In this document: positions 52,939-61,847 of the stretch, piece after piece | Layout of the letters: every line of letters begins with the position of its first letter | Numbering within the stretch: the first letter of the stretch is position 1 | Position numbers and translations under genes: made by a program | The notes under the pieces: model-generated | Seen by the model: the letters and a program-made list of their open reading frames with translations, nothing else | What the model was told of the DNA's origin: nothing | Databases searched by the model: none | Assembly: GCA_964551435.1 (NCBI GenBank) | Contig: CAZKBS010000001.1 | Span: forward strand, 1 to 64,000 | Length of the DNA stretch: 64,000 bases | Direction: 5' to 3' | Source of the DNA: UBA2020 sp964551435 | GTDB lineage: Bacteria > Pseudomonadota > Alphaproteobacteria > Micavibrionales > UBA2020

Positions 52939-54246
52939 CTATTTCCTTGCGCTATCAGACGTCGTTTTTTTGTTGTCTGTATCGGCAGGCGGCGGCATGT
53001 CAGCGCGCCAGCGGACGGCTTCGGGCAGCGCCACGCCGCGCGGCAGCAACAGCCAGGCATAACCGCGGCTTTTCATCAGCCCCGCCTGATGCGCGGCATC
53101 ATCGCCCGCGCCCCAGAAAAAATCACCCCGCACGGCGCCGCGGATGGCGCCGCCCGTATCCTGCGCAATCATCAGCTGCGTGATGCGCGGCGGCGGCGCG
53201 GTTTGCGCAGCGGCATCGGCGGCAGGTTCCTGCGGCGCTTCGGCATCGATAAATACAGGTGCGCCATAGGGGATACGGCGGCGGTCAACCGCAAGGCTGC
53301 GACGCGGCGTCAGCACCACCCCCTCCGCCCCCAGCGGGCCCTCGGCACCCAGACGCTGGAAGAAAATATAAGACGGGTTCTGGTTCATCAAATCCTGCGC
53401 CTCGGCGGGGTTTTGCTCCAGCCAGCTGCGTATCGATTGCATGGATACGTTTTCTTTGGTCATGATGCCGCGCGCAATCAGCTCGCGTCCAATGGCCACA
53501 TATTTATGCCCGTTCTGCGCGGCATAGCCGATACGCTCGATGCTGCCGTCCTGTCGCACAACCTGACCGGAGCCCTGAATATGCAGGAAAAACGCGTCAA
53601 TCGCGCTATCGACTTTCGCCAGAATTTCCGCGCGCCCTGTCAGCGCGCCCGCTTCGATTTCCGCGCGCGTCAGATAGGGCACCAGCTGCGCGCCCTTGAC
53701 GCGGCCTGTGATGCTCTCGCCTTTCCATTCGGGACGGAAATCGCCGAGGTTGACGGTAATCATGTCATCCGGCCTGCCGTAAAGCGGCACGGCGTTTTCA
53801 TCCTCCGCTGCCGCTTCGCGCAGCTGCGGTTCGTAATATCCCGTGAACAGACCTTCGCGGGTTTGCGGATGGCGCGGATCGGCCCATATTTCGTAAGGAG
53901 TGAACTGGCTTTCAAAAAACGCGCGGGCATCTTCGGGCGCCTCAGGCAGGGTCTGGCATACGGCTTGCCAATCCGACATGCGTCCCGCGTAATCCATCAG
54001 TGCGAAAAACGGCGCATCGGCAGGCCTTTTTTCGATGCGGGCGCAGGATATGCGCAGCGCCGCCAAAGCGGCCGCATGATCGTCGTCAGCAAAACCGGGT
54101 AGCGCGTCAAAGCTTGTCGCGCGCAGATAAAAACCGTCTTCGGGCGGCGGCAATTCGGCCGGTTTTTTTTCACCCTCGCAAGCGGCAAGCATCAACAGCG
54201 CCAGCATCGGCGCGGCCCAGAAACAGCGGCGCGGTTGATACGGCAT
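52939..54246 (-). CDS. mltA: Membrane-bound lytic murein transglycosylase A
   Basis: Lipoprotein of 435 residues that cuts peptidoglycan glycan chains, leaving 1,6-anhydro ends. Lipobox LAAC (signal LALLMLAAC). MltA domain with FTGYYEPQL, then IQGSGQVVRQDG, and 3D domain with MIAQDTGGAIRGAVRGDFFWG and GDDAAHQAGLM, where the Asp residues are the catalytic region. Starts three bases after the Tim44-like gene. Length is usual. Confidence 0.95.
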   Translation of the reverse strand: MPYQPRRCFWAAPMLALLMLAACEGEKKPAELPPPEDGFYLRATSFDALPGFADDDHAAALAALRISCARIEKRPADAPFFALMDYAGRMSDWQAVCQTLPEAPEDARAFFESQFTPYEIWADPRHPQTREGLFTGYYEPQLREAAAEDENAVPLYGRPDDMITVNLGDFRPEWKGESITGRVKGAQLVPYLTRAEIEAGALTGRAEILAKVDSAIDAFFLHIQGSGQVVRQDGSIERIGYAAQNGHKYVAIGRELIARGIMTKENVSMQSIRSWLEQNPAEAQDLMNQNPSYIFFQRLGAEGPLGAEGVVLTPRRSLAVDRRRIPYGAPVFIDAEAPQEPAADAAAQTAPPPRITQLMIAQDTGGAIRGAVRGDFFWGAGDDAAHQAGLMKSRGYAWLLLPRGVALPEAVRWRADMPPPADTDNKKTTSDSARK

Positions 54247-54249
54247 GGA

Positions 54250-54948
54250 TTATTTTTCGGCGGCGCGGGTTTCGATGAGCGTCCAGTTCGGATCGGACGC
54301 GCGGGTATCGCGGGTGAAGGTCCAGATATCCTCGACGCTGAAAACGCGATCTGGGTTGCCATCAATCACGTTACCGCTGGCATCACGGGTGACCGAGGTT
54401 TCCTCCACATCGAAATCAACCGTCACATAGGCCATGGTGCCGCCCAGATGCGCTTCGACAATGCGGGCGGATTTGATGCGGTGGATGGTCAGCTCGTGCG
54501 TCTGTCCCAGTGCTTCGCGGTTTTTGACGCCCGCAGCGAAATCGGCAAACAATTTGGGGCTGAGCAGTGGACGCAGCGTATCCAGATCGCCGCGGCTATA
54601 GGCCATCACAATCATTTCAAATGCCGCGCGCGCGCCCTGCATGAAGCTGTTGATTTCGAAATATCCGTCAGCCGCGGCAATTTCGCGCAGGCCCGTTTCG
54701 ATACGGCCATCCGTATTGGCGCCGACGTCGATATGCCCCTCCGCGCCCGCGAGGGCGACCACGTTATCTTGCATCGGGCGGGCATCCAGCGTAATGCCTT
54801 CACGCTCCACCGGCGATTCAGGCTGCGCGGCAGGGTCATAGGGGTTGCGGCGTTCACGCTCTCCGCCGTGGCGGGTGCCCAGAACGGCATTCAGGCGGTA
54901 AATCAAAAAGGCCGCAATCAGCGCGAAAATAAGAATGTCGATATACAC
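54250..54948 (-). CDS. Tim44-like domain membrane protein
   Basis: Protein of 232 residues. An N-terminal membrane helix (YIDILIFALIAAFLIYRL) is followed by a Gly/Arg/Pro-rich linker and a C-terminal Tim44-like domain (from about residue 90; IVEAHLGGTMAYVTVDFDVEE). Known from alphaproteobacteria as TimA, at this position next to mltA and secB. Its exact role there is not settled. Divergent from fxsA across the 185-base gap at 54949-55133, in which I see no other gene. It is followed by mltA and the FkbM gene. Confidence 0.9.
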   Translation of the reverse strand: MYIDILIFALIAAFLIYRLNAVLGTRHGGERERRNPYDPAAQPESPVEREGITLDARPMQDNVVALAGAEGHIDVGANTDGRIETGLREIAAADGYFEINSFMQGARAAFEMIVMAYSRGDLDTLRPLLSPKLFADFAAGVKNREALGQTHELTIHRIKSARIVEAHLGGTMAYVTVDFDVEETSVTRDASGNVIDGNPDRVFSVEDIWTFTRDTRASDPNWTLIETRAAEK

Positions 54949-55133
54949 GTCGGCAATGTCCTGTCTGGTCGAGGTTTCCGGCGGCAGGCCCGCGGGGCTT
55001 GCATGGGTGCAGTCTATATTATAAGAATACGGCTATCCAGCGTCAGAGGCTAGAAATCCACCGGTTTAGACATAGTCCGGCCCCGCGCGATGCGCAAGCC
55101 CTGTCACCGTCATAACAAAAACAAAGCGCTGAA

Positions 55134-55634
55134 ATGAATATCTTTTTTAAACTTTTCCTGCTGCTGCCGCTCATCGAAATCATCGGCTTTATCGCCATTG
55201 GCGGCAAAATTGGTCTTGGCTGGTCGCTGCTGTGGCTTATCGGCGCGGCGGTTTTGGGCACCTACGTGTTGCGCGGACAGGGCGGCGTGTGGTCGCGGGT
55301 GCAAACAGCCGACGACGATCTTTTCGTGGTCGAGGGCATGTTTGACGCGGTTTGCCTGCTCCTGGCGGGGCTTTTGCTGATTTTTCCCGGCTTTATCAGC
55401 GATTTTATGGCGTTCGGCTTGCTGGCGCCGCAGCTGCGGCGCCTGTTTTTCCAGCGCCTGCAAAAAAATCCCGACGGCTTCATCCGCCGTCATGCCCGTT
55501 TCAACCAGAAAACCCGCCACGGGGGCATGACGCAGGAAACCACCATTATCGAAGCGGAATATACCGAAATCGATCCCGCCCGCCGCCCGACCGAACCGCC
55601 ACAAAGCTTACCGCCGCAAAACGGCAACCAATGA
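55134..55634 (+). CDS. fxsA: FxsA family membrane protein
   Basis: Small inner-membrane protein (166 residues) with the start FFKLFLLLPLIEIIGFIAIGGKIG, a second helix, and DDDLFVVEGMFDAVCLLLAGLLLIFPGFISD. It then has a hydrophilic C-terminal tail. FxsA is known to relieve F-plasmid exclusion of phage T7 in E. coli; its normal job is unclear. Longer acidic tail than E. coli's. Followed by secB at 55761, with 126 empty bases between. Confidence 0.92.
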   Translation: MNIFFKLFLLLPLIEIIGFIAIGGKIGLGWSLLWLIGAAVLGTYVLRGQGGVWSRVQTADDDLFVVEGMFDAVCLLLAGLLLIFPGFISDFMAFGLLAPQLRRLFFQRLQKNPDGFIRRHARFNQKTRHGGMTQETTIIEAEYTEIDPARRPTEPPQSLPPQNGNQ

Positions 55635-55760
55635 CCTTATGTAAAGGGATTCGCGCTTGCGCCCATAGCGGCAGGGTGCTAACCCTGAAACATATATTTT
55701 AATAAATCGACATGCGGCGCCGCTCGCCGCGATGATGACGCCCTTACAAGGATTCACAGC

Positions 55761-56255
55761 ATGACCAACACACCGCAAGCCCCGCAAGCGAACGACGCCG
55801 CCCCCGGCATTCAGATCGTCGCGCAATACATCAAGGACCTGTCGTTCGAAAACCCGAACGCGCCCGAAAGCCTGGTGAGCGGCTGGCCGCAACCCGATAC
55901 GAATGTGCAAATCTCGCTGCGTCACCAGCAGGTGCGTGAAGATGCTTATGAATGCAACGTGCATTTCCGCATCGAAGCGAAGAAAAAAGACGACGGTAAG
56001 GTCTGCTTTATCATCGACCTCGCCTATGGCGCGCTTGCGATCCTCAAAAACATCCCCAAAGAAAACCACCAGCCCGTGGTCATGGTTGAAGTGCCCAAAC
56101 TGCTGTTCCCCTTCGTGCGCGAAATCGTGGCCAGCATGACATCGAAGGGCGGCTACCCGCCGCTGTACCTGACGCCGATCAGCTTCGAGACCATCTACGT
56201 CAACGAAGTCAAACGCCTGCAGGCTGAAAAAGACAAAAAATCCGCCGCAAACTAA
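55761..56255 (+). CDS. secB: Protein-export chaperone SecB
   Basis: SecB (164 residues) holds preproteins unfolded for SecA. Seen: IVAQYIKDLSFENPNAPESL near the start, EVSLRHQQV-like beta strands (ISLRHQQVREDAYE), FIIDLAYGALAIL and FPFVREIVASMTSKGGYPPLYLTPISFETIY. Length fits. It serves the many Sec-exported proteins seen in the window. A terminator follows. Confidence 0.97.
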   Translation: MTNTPQAPQANDAAPGIQIVAQYIKDLSFENPNAPESLVSGWPQPDTNVQISLRHQQVREDAYECNVHFRIEAKKKDDGKVCFIIDLAYGALAILKNIPKENHQPVVMVEVPKLLFPFVREIVASMTSKGGYPPLYLTPISFETIYVNEVKRLQAEKDKKSAAN

Positions 56256-56273
56256 TCTATGCCGGATACAAAT

Positions 56274-56304
56274 AAAAAGCCGCCCGTCAACGGGCGGCTT
56301 TTTT
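56274..56304 (+). terminator. Bidirectional Rho-independent terminator
   Basis: A 13-bp stem (arm AAAAAGCCGCCCG at 56274-56286, with CGGGCGGCTTTTT from 56291) over a TCAA loop and a T-run. It ends secB and can end the convergent dnaQ, which stops at 56320. Confidence 0.9.
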
Positions 56305-56319
56305 GTGAGAGAAAGACCC

Positions 56320-57027
56320 CTAGCCTTCCGCTTTTTTTGCGGCGGACCAAAGGTTGTCTTTCACCTTTTCGATGAATTTTTCGTGGGTGGCGATTTCGGC
56401 CTCCGTGGGCGGAAAGCTGCGCTGCGGACGGTCCTGACGTTTGATGCTGGCGTTCAGCTGCGCCGACGTTGCGGCAGCCTCCGCCGTAAGACCAAGGCCA
56501 TGCTGGCGGCCGCCAAGAAGTTCCAGATACACCTCTGCCAGCAGCTGCGCATCAAGAAGCGCGCCGTGCAGTTTGCGCTCCGTATTATCAATTTTAAAGC
56601 GGCGGCACAGCGCATCGAGGTTGGCGGGCTGACCCGGGAATTTTTTTCGCGCCATCAACAACGTATCCACCACGCGCGTCATGGGCAGCGGCTTGGGAAA
56701 GCCCGCCATCTTCAATTCCGCGTTGATGAATTTCATATCGAATTCGGCGTTGTGAATAACCAGCGTCGCATCACCGATGAAATCAAGAAAGTCGCCGACC
56801 TTTTCCGTGAACAGCGGCTTGTCTTGCAGAAATTCCGTTGTCAGACCGTGAATACGCACGGCATCCAACGGTACATCGCGCTGCGGGTTCAGATACACGT
56901 GAAAATGATTGCCCGTCGGCAGGTGGTTCAAAAGCTCGACGCAGCCGATTTCAATCAGTCGGTGGCCTTCCGACGGCTCGAAGCCGGTGGTTTCGGTATC
57001 GAATACGATTTCGCGGATATCGGCCAT
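56320..57027 (-). CDS. dnaQ: DNA polymerase III epsilon subunit (proofreading)
   Basis: 3'-5' exonuclease (235 residues) that proofreads replication. ExoI motif FDTETTGFEP (Asp10, Glu12), ExoII VIHNAEFDMKFINAEL, and ExoIII HGALLDAQLLAEVY are present. Length matches alphaproteobacterial DnaQ; the C-terminal part would bind the polymerase alpha subunit. It starts two bases after the coaE stop. Last gene of ppsR-aroE-coaE-dnaQ. Confidence 0.96.
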   Translation of the reverse strand: MADIREIVFDTETTGFEPSEGHRLIEIGCVELLNHLPTGNHFHVYLNPQRDVPLDAVRIHGLTTEFLQDKPLFTEKVGDFLDFIGDATLVIHNAEFDMKFINAELKMAGFPKPLPMTRVVDTLLMARKKFPGQPANLDALCRRFKIDNTERKLHGALLDAQLLAEVYLELLGGRQHGLGLTAEAAATSAQLNASIKRQDRPQRSFPPTEAEIATHEKFIEKVKDNLWSAAKKAEG

Positions 57028-57029
57028 GG

Positions 57030-57674
57030 TTAATGCCTCCCGTTCGTCGGGGGAGCGGCGCGCGGCTTTTGCGGCGGCACAATCGTATCCACGATTTTTT
57101 TCAACTGTTCGCGCGTATCGTCCAGACTGATATCCGTTGTCACGATATAATCGGCACGGGCACGTTTTTCGGCATCCGGTATCTGCTGCGCAAGGACATG
57201 CGCGAAGCGCTCTTCTGTCATGCCGGGGCGCGCCATCACGCGCGCTTTTTGCACATCGGCAGGGGCGGTCACGACCAGCACGGCATCCACCCGCTTCTCC
57301 CCGCCTGTTTCGAAAAGCAGGGGGATATCGAAAACGACGAGTTTATGGCCTTTTTGTTCCATCTCCGCGCGGAAGGCGGTGCTGTCCTGTTGCACCATCG
57401 GGTGCAAGATCTGCTCCAGCGCTTTTTTCTTCGCCGCATCGCCAAATACAATCTGGCCCAGCGTTTTGCGGTCGATAAAATCCCGCCCCTGCGCATCCTG
57501 CAGCACGCTTTCGGGGAACAGCTTCCCAACGGGGCCTACGCCCGCGCCGCCAGCGGCCAGCAATTTATGCACCGTCGCATCGGCGTCATGCACGGGAATG
57601 CCCATATCCTTGAGCATATTCGACACCGTCGATTTGCCCATGCCGATGGAACCTGTGACGCCGAGGACAATCAT
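57030..57674 (-). CDS. coaE: Dephospho-CoA kinase
   Basis: CoaE (214 residues) phosphorylates dephospho-CoA in the last step of CoA synthesis. P-loop GSIGMGKST (8-16), then HDADATVHKL, and FDIPLLFETGGE. Length fits. Four-base overlap with aroE (ATGA), two-base gap to dnaQ. Gene order is the usual alphaproteobacterial one. Confidence 0.97.
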   Translation of the reverse strand: MIVLGVTGSIGMGKSTVSNMLKDMGIPVHDADATVHKLLAAGGAGVGPVGKLFPESVLQDAQGRDFIDRKTLGQIVFGDAAKKKALEQILHPMVQQDSTAFRAEMEQKGHKLVVFDIPLLFETGGEKRVDAVLVVTAPADVQKARVMARPGMTEERFAHVLAQQIPDAEKRARADYIVTTDISLDDTREQLKKIVDTIVPPQKPRAAPPTNGRH

Positions 57675-58504
57675 GCCGCGGCCTTTCGCATATCTTCATA
57701 AAGCTCCAGCGTGACCTCGGGGTCTTGTCCGAACCATTCGCGGAACCCAAGGCGCGCCTGATTGAGCAGCATGCCCAGCCCCTCGACCGTCGGATTGCCG
57801 CGCGCGCGCGCCGACATCAACAGCGGCGTCATCAGCGGGCGATAAACAAGGTCACATACCGCCGCATCGACCGGCAGCGTCGAGAGATCCAGCTCCAGCG
57901 GCGGCTGGCCGATCATGCCGAGCGAAGAGCCGTTTACCAGCATCGTCGCGCCCGTGAGCGCCTGCTGGCGGTCTTCCCATTTATAAACTTCTGCGTTGAG
58001 TTCAAGGCCGCTGACGATTTTCTCCGCGCGCTCCGGCGTGCGGTTGACGAGCGCGAAGTGTTTGGCGCCCGCATCTTTCAGGGCGGAGATGACGCCGCGC
58101 GCGGCGCCGCCAGTGCCCACAACGACGACTTTGTCGCCGCGCCATTCGGGGAATTGCGCCTTGAGGCTTTCCATGAAGCCAAATCCGTCGCTGTTATAGC
58201 CTTTGAGTTTGCCGTCTTTGACCACGACAGTATTGATGGCGCCGGAAACCAGCGCGCTATCATCATGGCTGTCCATCAGCGCCATCGCCTCTTCTTTGAG
58301 GGGGATGGTCAGATTGCAGCCGGCATAGTCGTTATCAATGAGCATTTGCATCGCGTCTTTGAGCTGGTCCAGCGTGACCGGCATGGCGTTATACGTCGCG
58401 TTGACGCCGTGACGCGCAATCCAGTACCCCATGATACGGGGGGAGAGCGAATGTTCTATCGGCCAGCCCATGACGCAGGCCTGTTTCAGTTTCGCTTCTG
58501 GCAT
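57671..58504 (-). CDS. aroE: Shikimate dehydrogenase
   Basis: AroE (277 residues) reduces 3-dehydroshikimate to shikimate with NADPH. Shikimate site HSLSPRIM and NLTIPLKEEAM, with catalytic Lys70; NADPH site VVGTGGAARGV; then YNSDGFGFM with a catalytic Asp. It overlaps ppsR by 19 bases and coaE by four. The maf gene often found in between is absent. Confidence 0.97.
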   Translation of the reverse strand: MPEAKLKQACVMGWPIEHSLSPRIMGYWIARHGVNATYNAMPVTLDQLKDAMQMLIDNDYAGCNLTIPLKEEAMALMDSHDDSALVSGAINTVVVKDGKLKGYNSDGFGFMESLKAQFPEWRGDKVVVVGTGGAARGVISALKDAGAKHFALVNRTPERAEKIVSGLELNAEVYKWEDRQQALTGATMLVNGSSLGMIGQPPLELDLSTLPVDAAVCDLVYRPLMTPLLMSARARGNPTVEGLGMLLNQARLGFREWFGQDPEVTLELYEDMRKAAA

Positions 58505-59361
58505 TGGGTTTCCTTTTCTTGTTGTTTGCCGTCGTTACGGCCGGCAAGGCTTTCACGGTGAAGGTCGAGCAGCGAGAGTATTTCGGCTGCCGTTTCCTCG
58601 ACCGAACGGCGGGTGACGTCAATCACCGGCCAGCCCATGCGGTTATAAAATTTGCGCGCCTCGGCTACTTCGGCCTCGACATGCGCGGGCTCCAGATAAT
58701 CGGTTTCGCGCCGCTCGCCCAGCTGTTTCAGACGGTTGCGGCGGATATCGATGAGCCTGTCGGGCGATGCCGTCAGCGCGACGAACAGCGGGGTTTTCAA
58801 ATTCAGCACGCGTTCAGGGAACGGCACACCCGGCACATAAGGCACGTTCGCCGCCTTGACGCCGCGGTTGGCCAGATAAATGCAAGTCGGCGTTTTCGAT
58901 GTGCGCGACACACCGACCAGAATGACATCGGCCTTACCGAGGTCACGGTCGCTTTTCTGCCCGTCATCGTGATGCAGCGCATAATCGACGGCATCCATGC
59001 GCGCGAAATATTCCTCGTTAAGCTGGTGTTGCAGCCCCGGCTCCGCGCGGCTTTGCATGCCGAAAGAAACGCTCATCAAATCCAGCACCGGATGCAGGAT
59101 CGACAGCGTGCGCACGCCCAGTGCCTGACAATGTTTTTCAAGCGTCTTGGCGAGCCCTTCGTCCACCAGCGTATAGAGCACCAGCCCCGGATTTTGCCGG
59201 ATGCCCTCCAGCACGGCGGGCAGCTGGCGCTGCGCGCGGATCAGCGGCCAGAAATGCTGTTCGGTTTCCACGCCTTCAAACTGGGCAAGGCAGGCCTTCA
59301 CCACGCTGTTCAGCGTGCCGCCGGTCGAATCCGAAATCAGATGCAGATGGAATTTGGTCAT
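58486..59361 (-). CDS. ppsR: Pyruvate, phosphate dikinase regulatory protein (PPSR/DUF299)
   Basis: Bifunctional kinase/phosphorylase (291 residues) that switches pyruvate phosphate dikinase or PEP synthase off and on by Thr phosphorylation. Seen: HLHLISDSTGGTLNSVVKA at the start, P-loop-like GVSRTSKTPTCIYLANRG near 149, and NVPYVPG. Which target is present cannot be told here. First gene of the operon ppsR-aroE-coaE-dnaQ. Confidence 0.95.
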   Translation of the reverse strand: MTKFHLHLISDSTGGTLNSVVKACLAQFEGVETEQHFWPLIRAQRQLPAVLEGIRQNPGLVLYTLVDEGLAKTLEKHCQALGVRTLSILHPVLDLMSVSFGMQSRAEPGLQHQLNEEYFARMDAVDYALHHDDGQKSDRDLGKADVILVGVSRTSKTPTCIYLANRGVKAANVPYVPGVPFPERVLNLKTPLFVALTASPDRLIDIRRNRLKQLGERRETDYLEPAHVEAEVAEARKFYNRMGWPVIDVTRRSVEETAAEILSLLDLHRESLAGRNDGKQQEKETQCQKRN

Positions 59362-59548
59362 GCCTTCCGCGGGCGTTTTGAAGTGGATACCTGTTGTGCC
59401 AATCCCCGCAGTTTATTGCAAGGCGTCGCCCGCGCAAAGCCATGAAGTTGTTTACATAACCATATTGACAAAAGCCAGCCCTGCCTTTAGGCTCGGGGCA
59501 TCCCTTATGATATGAATAATGCACATTTCACGCGCAGGAACAGACGCC

Positions 59549-60073
59549 ATGACGGATCCGCTTTCAGACCTTTTTTCCTACTACGGCCGCCACCCCAACC
59601 AGTTCTTTTTGCACGAGCTGCAGGAAATGCTCTGCCCCGCGCCGGACAGCACATCGCAAGCCCGCTCCAGCACGCTGGATTTCAACACATCGCGCGGCGT
59701 GACCAGCAGCGACGGCACCCGCCGCGCGAGCTATAGCCTGCAAAAAAGCAAGGATGGCAACAGCATCAGTTTGCAGGTCAGCATCCGCAGCGACGGGCGC
59801 GTATATGAAACCAGCCTCAGCGCCGTGCGCGTGCGCAAAGACAATCTTTTCGAAATTCAAAGCCTGACGTTCGACAACAAAAAAGAAAAGCTCGGCCACC
59901 GCTGGGAAATCACCTCGGTGCTTGCCTTCATCGGCAAAAACCATTTGCAAAAAATCTGCGAAGGCCGCGTGCCGCCGCCGCATGAAGAGCGCGGGGAATT
60001 CGGCAAACTCGGCCGGTTCTGGAGCCGCTGCCTTTTCGACAACCCGCACCAGATGATGATGCCGCCATATTAA
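59549..60073 (+). CDS. Unknown cytoplasmic protein
   Basis: Protein of 174 residues, no signal or membrane helix, family unknown. Seen: LSDLFSYYGRHPNQFFLHEL at the start; a beta-rich middle (RASYSLQKSKDGNSISLQVS, YETSLSAVRVRK); and HRWEITSVLAFIGKNHLQKI with RVPPPHEERGEFGKL near the end. ATG 59549 is preferred, with AGGA upstream; an in-frame ATG at 59519 adds ten residues. Followed after 31 bases by the LOG-like gene. Confidence 0.6.
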   Translation: MTDPLSDLFSYYGRHPNQFFLHELQEMLCPAPDSTSQARSSTLDFNTSRGVTSSDGTRRASYSLQKSKDGNSISLQVSIRSDGRVYETSLSAVRVRKDNLFEIQSLTFDNKKEKLGHRWEITSVLAFIGKNHLQKICEGRVPPPHEERGEFGKLGRFWSRCLFDNPHQMMMPPY

Positions 60074-60104
60074 TAAATACGCCTATTTTTAAAGGATATT
60101 TTGC

Positions 60105-60689
60105 ATGTCACGCCCTGTCGTCGCGCTGTTTGCCGGCTCTTCCACGCCCAAAGATCCCGCCATCATGGCGGCGGCGGAAAAACTTGGCACCACGCTCGGC
60201 CAGCTGGGGTTTGATTTGATTTACGGCGCCGGCACGCAGGGCGTGATGGGTGCCGTCGCCAAAGCCGCCGCCGCGGCAGGCAGCCACGTCACCGCCGTGG
60301 TGCTGGAAAAATACGCGCACGAAGAACAAATCACAGGCGCCACCCTGATACAGGTCAAAACCGAACAGGAACGCTTCGCGCTGCTCTCGTCGCATGGCAG
60401 CCCTGTAGCCAGTCTGGTCATGCCGGGCGGCCCCGGCGCGCTGCGCGAGGCGCTACAGGGACTTGAAAAAGCCATCTACGACAACGGGGCGCCCGTGGTG
60501 CTGATCGAGGCTGGCCCCTATCTGGACGGCATTCGCCAGTATTTTTCGCTGGCGGTTGCGGGCGGGTTGATACGTGAAGACCGCGTGGGCAAGCTGCTGT
60601 CCATGCCGCCCGACGGGGATTTGAAAGCCCTGCTGTCGCCGCAGCAGAATCTTTCGCCGCGCCCTGCGCCGCCGCAACAAAAATTCTGA
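60105..60689 (+). CDS. LOG-like protein with altered active-site motif
   Basis: Protein of 194 residues of the LOG fold: VALFAGSSTPKDP, LIYGAGTQGVMGAVAKAA, and PGGPGALREALQGLEKAI. The usual site is PGGxGTxxE, with Thr; here it is Ala, while the Glu is kept. ERFALLSSHGS stands where MHTRKxxM is common. It may have a different substrate than the copy at 41746, or be less active. Fifteenth-percentile-type claims are not possible here; similarity is by motif only. It precedes the FNR gene on the same strand. Confidence 0.75.
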   Translation: MSRPVVALFAGSSTPKDPAIMAAAEKLGTTLGQLGFDLIYGAGTQGVMGAVAKAAAAAGSHVTAVVLEKYAHEEQITGATLIQVKTEQERFALLSSHGSPVASLVMPGGPGALREALQGLEKAIYDNGAPVVLIEAGPYLDGIRQYFSLAVAGGLIREDRVGKLLSMPPDGDLKALLSPQQNLSPRPAPPQQKF

Positions 60690-60757
60690 CCTTACCTACA
60701 TCGATAAGATGACGAAGAACCCTTGAATTTCATAAGATTTTCTCTTATTTCAGGGGC

Positions 60758-61795
60758 ATGGAAACGACGCATCACACAGACGCCATTATCATCGGCGCAG
60801 GCCCTGTCGGCCTTTTCGCGGTGTTCGAGCTGGGACTGCTCGACATCAAGGCGCATCTTATTGACATCCTCGACCGCCCGGGCGGCCAGTGTGCGGAGCT
60901 GTATCCCGAAAAACCTATCTATGACATTCCCGCGCTGCCCATCGTCACCGGCCAGCAGCTGACCGACCAGTTGATGGAACAAATCAAACCGTTTGGCCCG
61001 ACCTTTCACCTCGGCCAGATGGCGACGCAGATTGAAAAAACCGATACCGGCTGGCGCGTCACCACCGACGCCGATACCGTCATCGAAGGCAAAGTTGTGA
61101 TTATCGCCGCGGGCGGCGGCAGCTTTACGCCCAAAAAACCGCCGATTGCCGGTATCGAACATTTCGAAGGCACGTCGGTTTTTTATGCCGTGCGCAAACG
61201 CGAACAGTTTCAGGGAAAGCATCTGGTGATTGCAGGCGGCGGCGATTCCGCACTCGACTGGACGCTGAATTTGCAGCCGATTGCAGCCTCCGTCACGCTT
61301 CTGCACCGCCGCGACGATTTCCGCGCCGCGCCCCACAGCGTCGCCAAAATGCGCGAACTGGTCGCGAACGGCAACATGAAGCTGGTGATTGCAAACCTGA
61401 CGGGTCTGAACGGCACGGACGGTAAAATCGACAGCCTCGCCCTCACCTATGCCGATAAATCGGTGGGCAGCCTGCCCTGCGACACGCTGCTGGCATTTTA
61501 TGGTTTGACCATGAAACTGGGTCCCGTGGGGGCGCTGTGCGAAAAGCTGGGCATCGTGCTCAAAGACGGCCTCATCCCCGTCGATACCGAAAAATTCGAA
61601 ACCAGCGTCAGCGGTATTTTCTCGATTGGCGACATCAACTGGTACCCGGGCAAGCTGAAGCTCATCCTCTCGGGCTTCCACGAAGGGGCGCTGATGGCGC
61701 AGCAGGCTTTCCGTTATGTCCATCCGGAGCGCAAGCTGCGGTTTGAATACACGACTTCAAGCTCGAATTTGCAGGAAAAACTTGGCGTTAAGTGA
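60758..61795 (+). CDS. Ferredoxin-NADP reductase (thioredoxin-reductase-like type)
   Basis: FAD enzyme of 345 residues that moves electrons between NADPH and ferredoxin. FAD site IIIGAGPVGLFAVFELG, then PGGQCAELYPEKPIYDIP, the NADPH site HLVIAGGGDSALDW, and GIFSIGDINWYPGKLKLIL. The end FEYTTSSSNLQEKLGV matches the known C-terminal extension of this class. The CxxC of thioredoxin reductase is absent, as expected. A 2Fe-2S ferredoxin gene lies 0.8 kb downstream, past a membrane protein. Confidence 0.92.
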   Translation: METTHHTDAIIIGAGPVGLFAVFELGLLDIKAHLIDILDRPGGQCAELYPEKPIYDIPALPIVTGQQLTDQLMEQIKPFGPTFHLGQMATQIEKTDTGWRVTTDADTVIEGKVVIIAAGGGSFTPKKPPIAGIEHFEGTSVFYAVRKREQFQGKHLVIAGGGDSALDWTLNLQPIAASVTLLHRRDDFRAAPHSVAKMRELVANGNMKLVIANLTGLNGTDGKIDSLALTYADKSVGSLPCDTLLAFYGLTMKLGPVGALCEKLGIVLKDGLIPVDTEKFETSVSGIFSIGDINWYPGKLKLILSGFHEGALMAQQAFRYVHPERKLRFEYTTSSSNLQEKLGVK

Positions 61796-61847
61796 TTCCG
61801 GTGGTGTAATATGCCGCAACTTTCGCGGCAAGACAGACAACCAGAAT

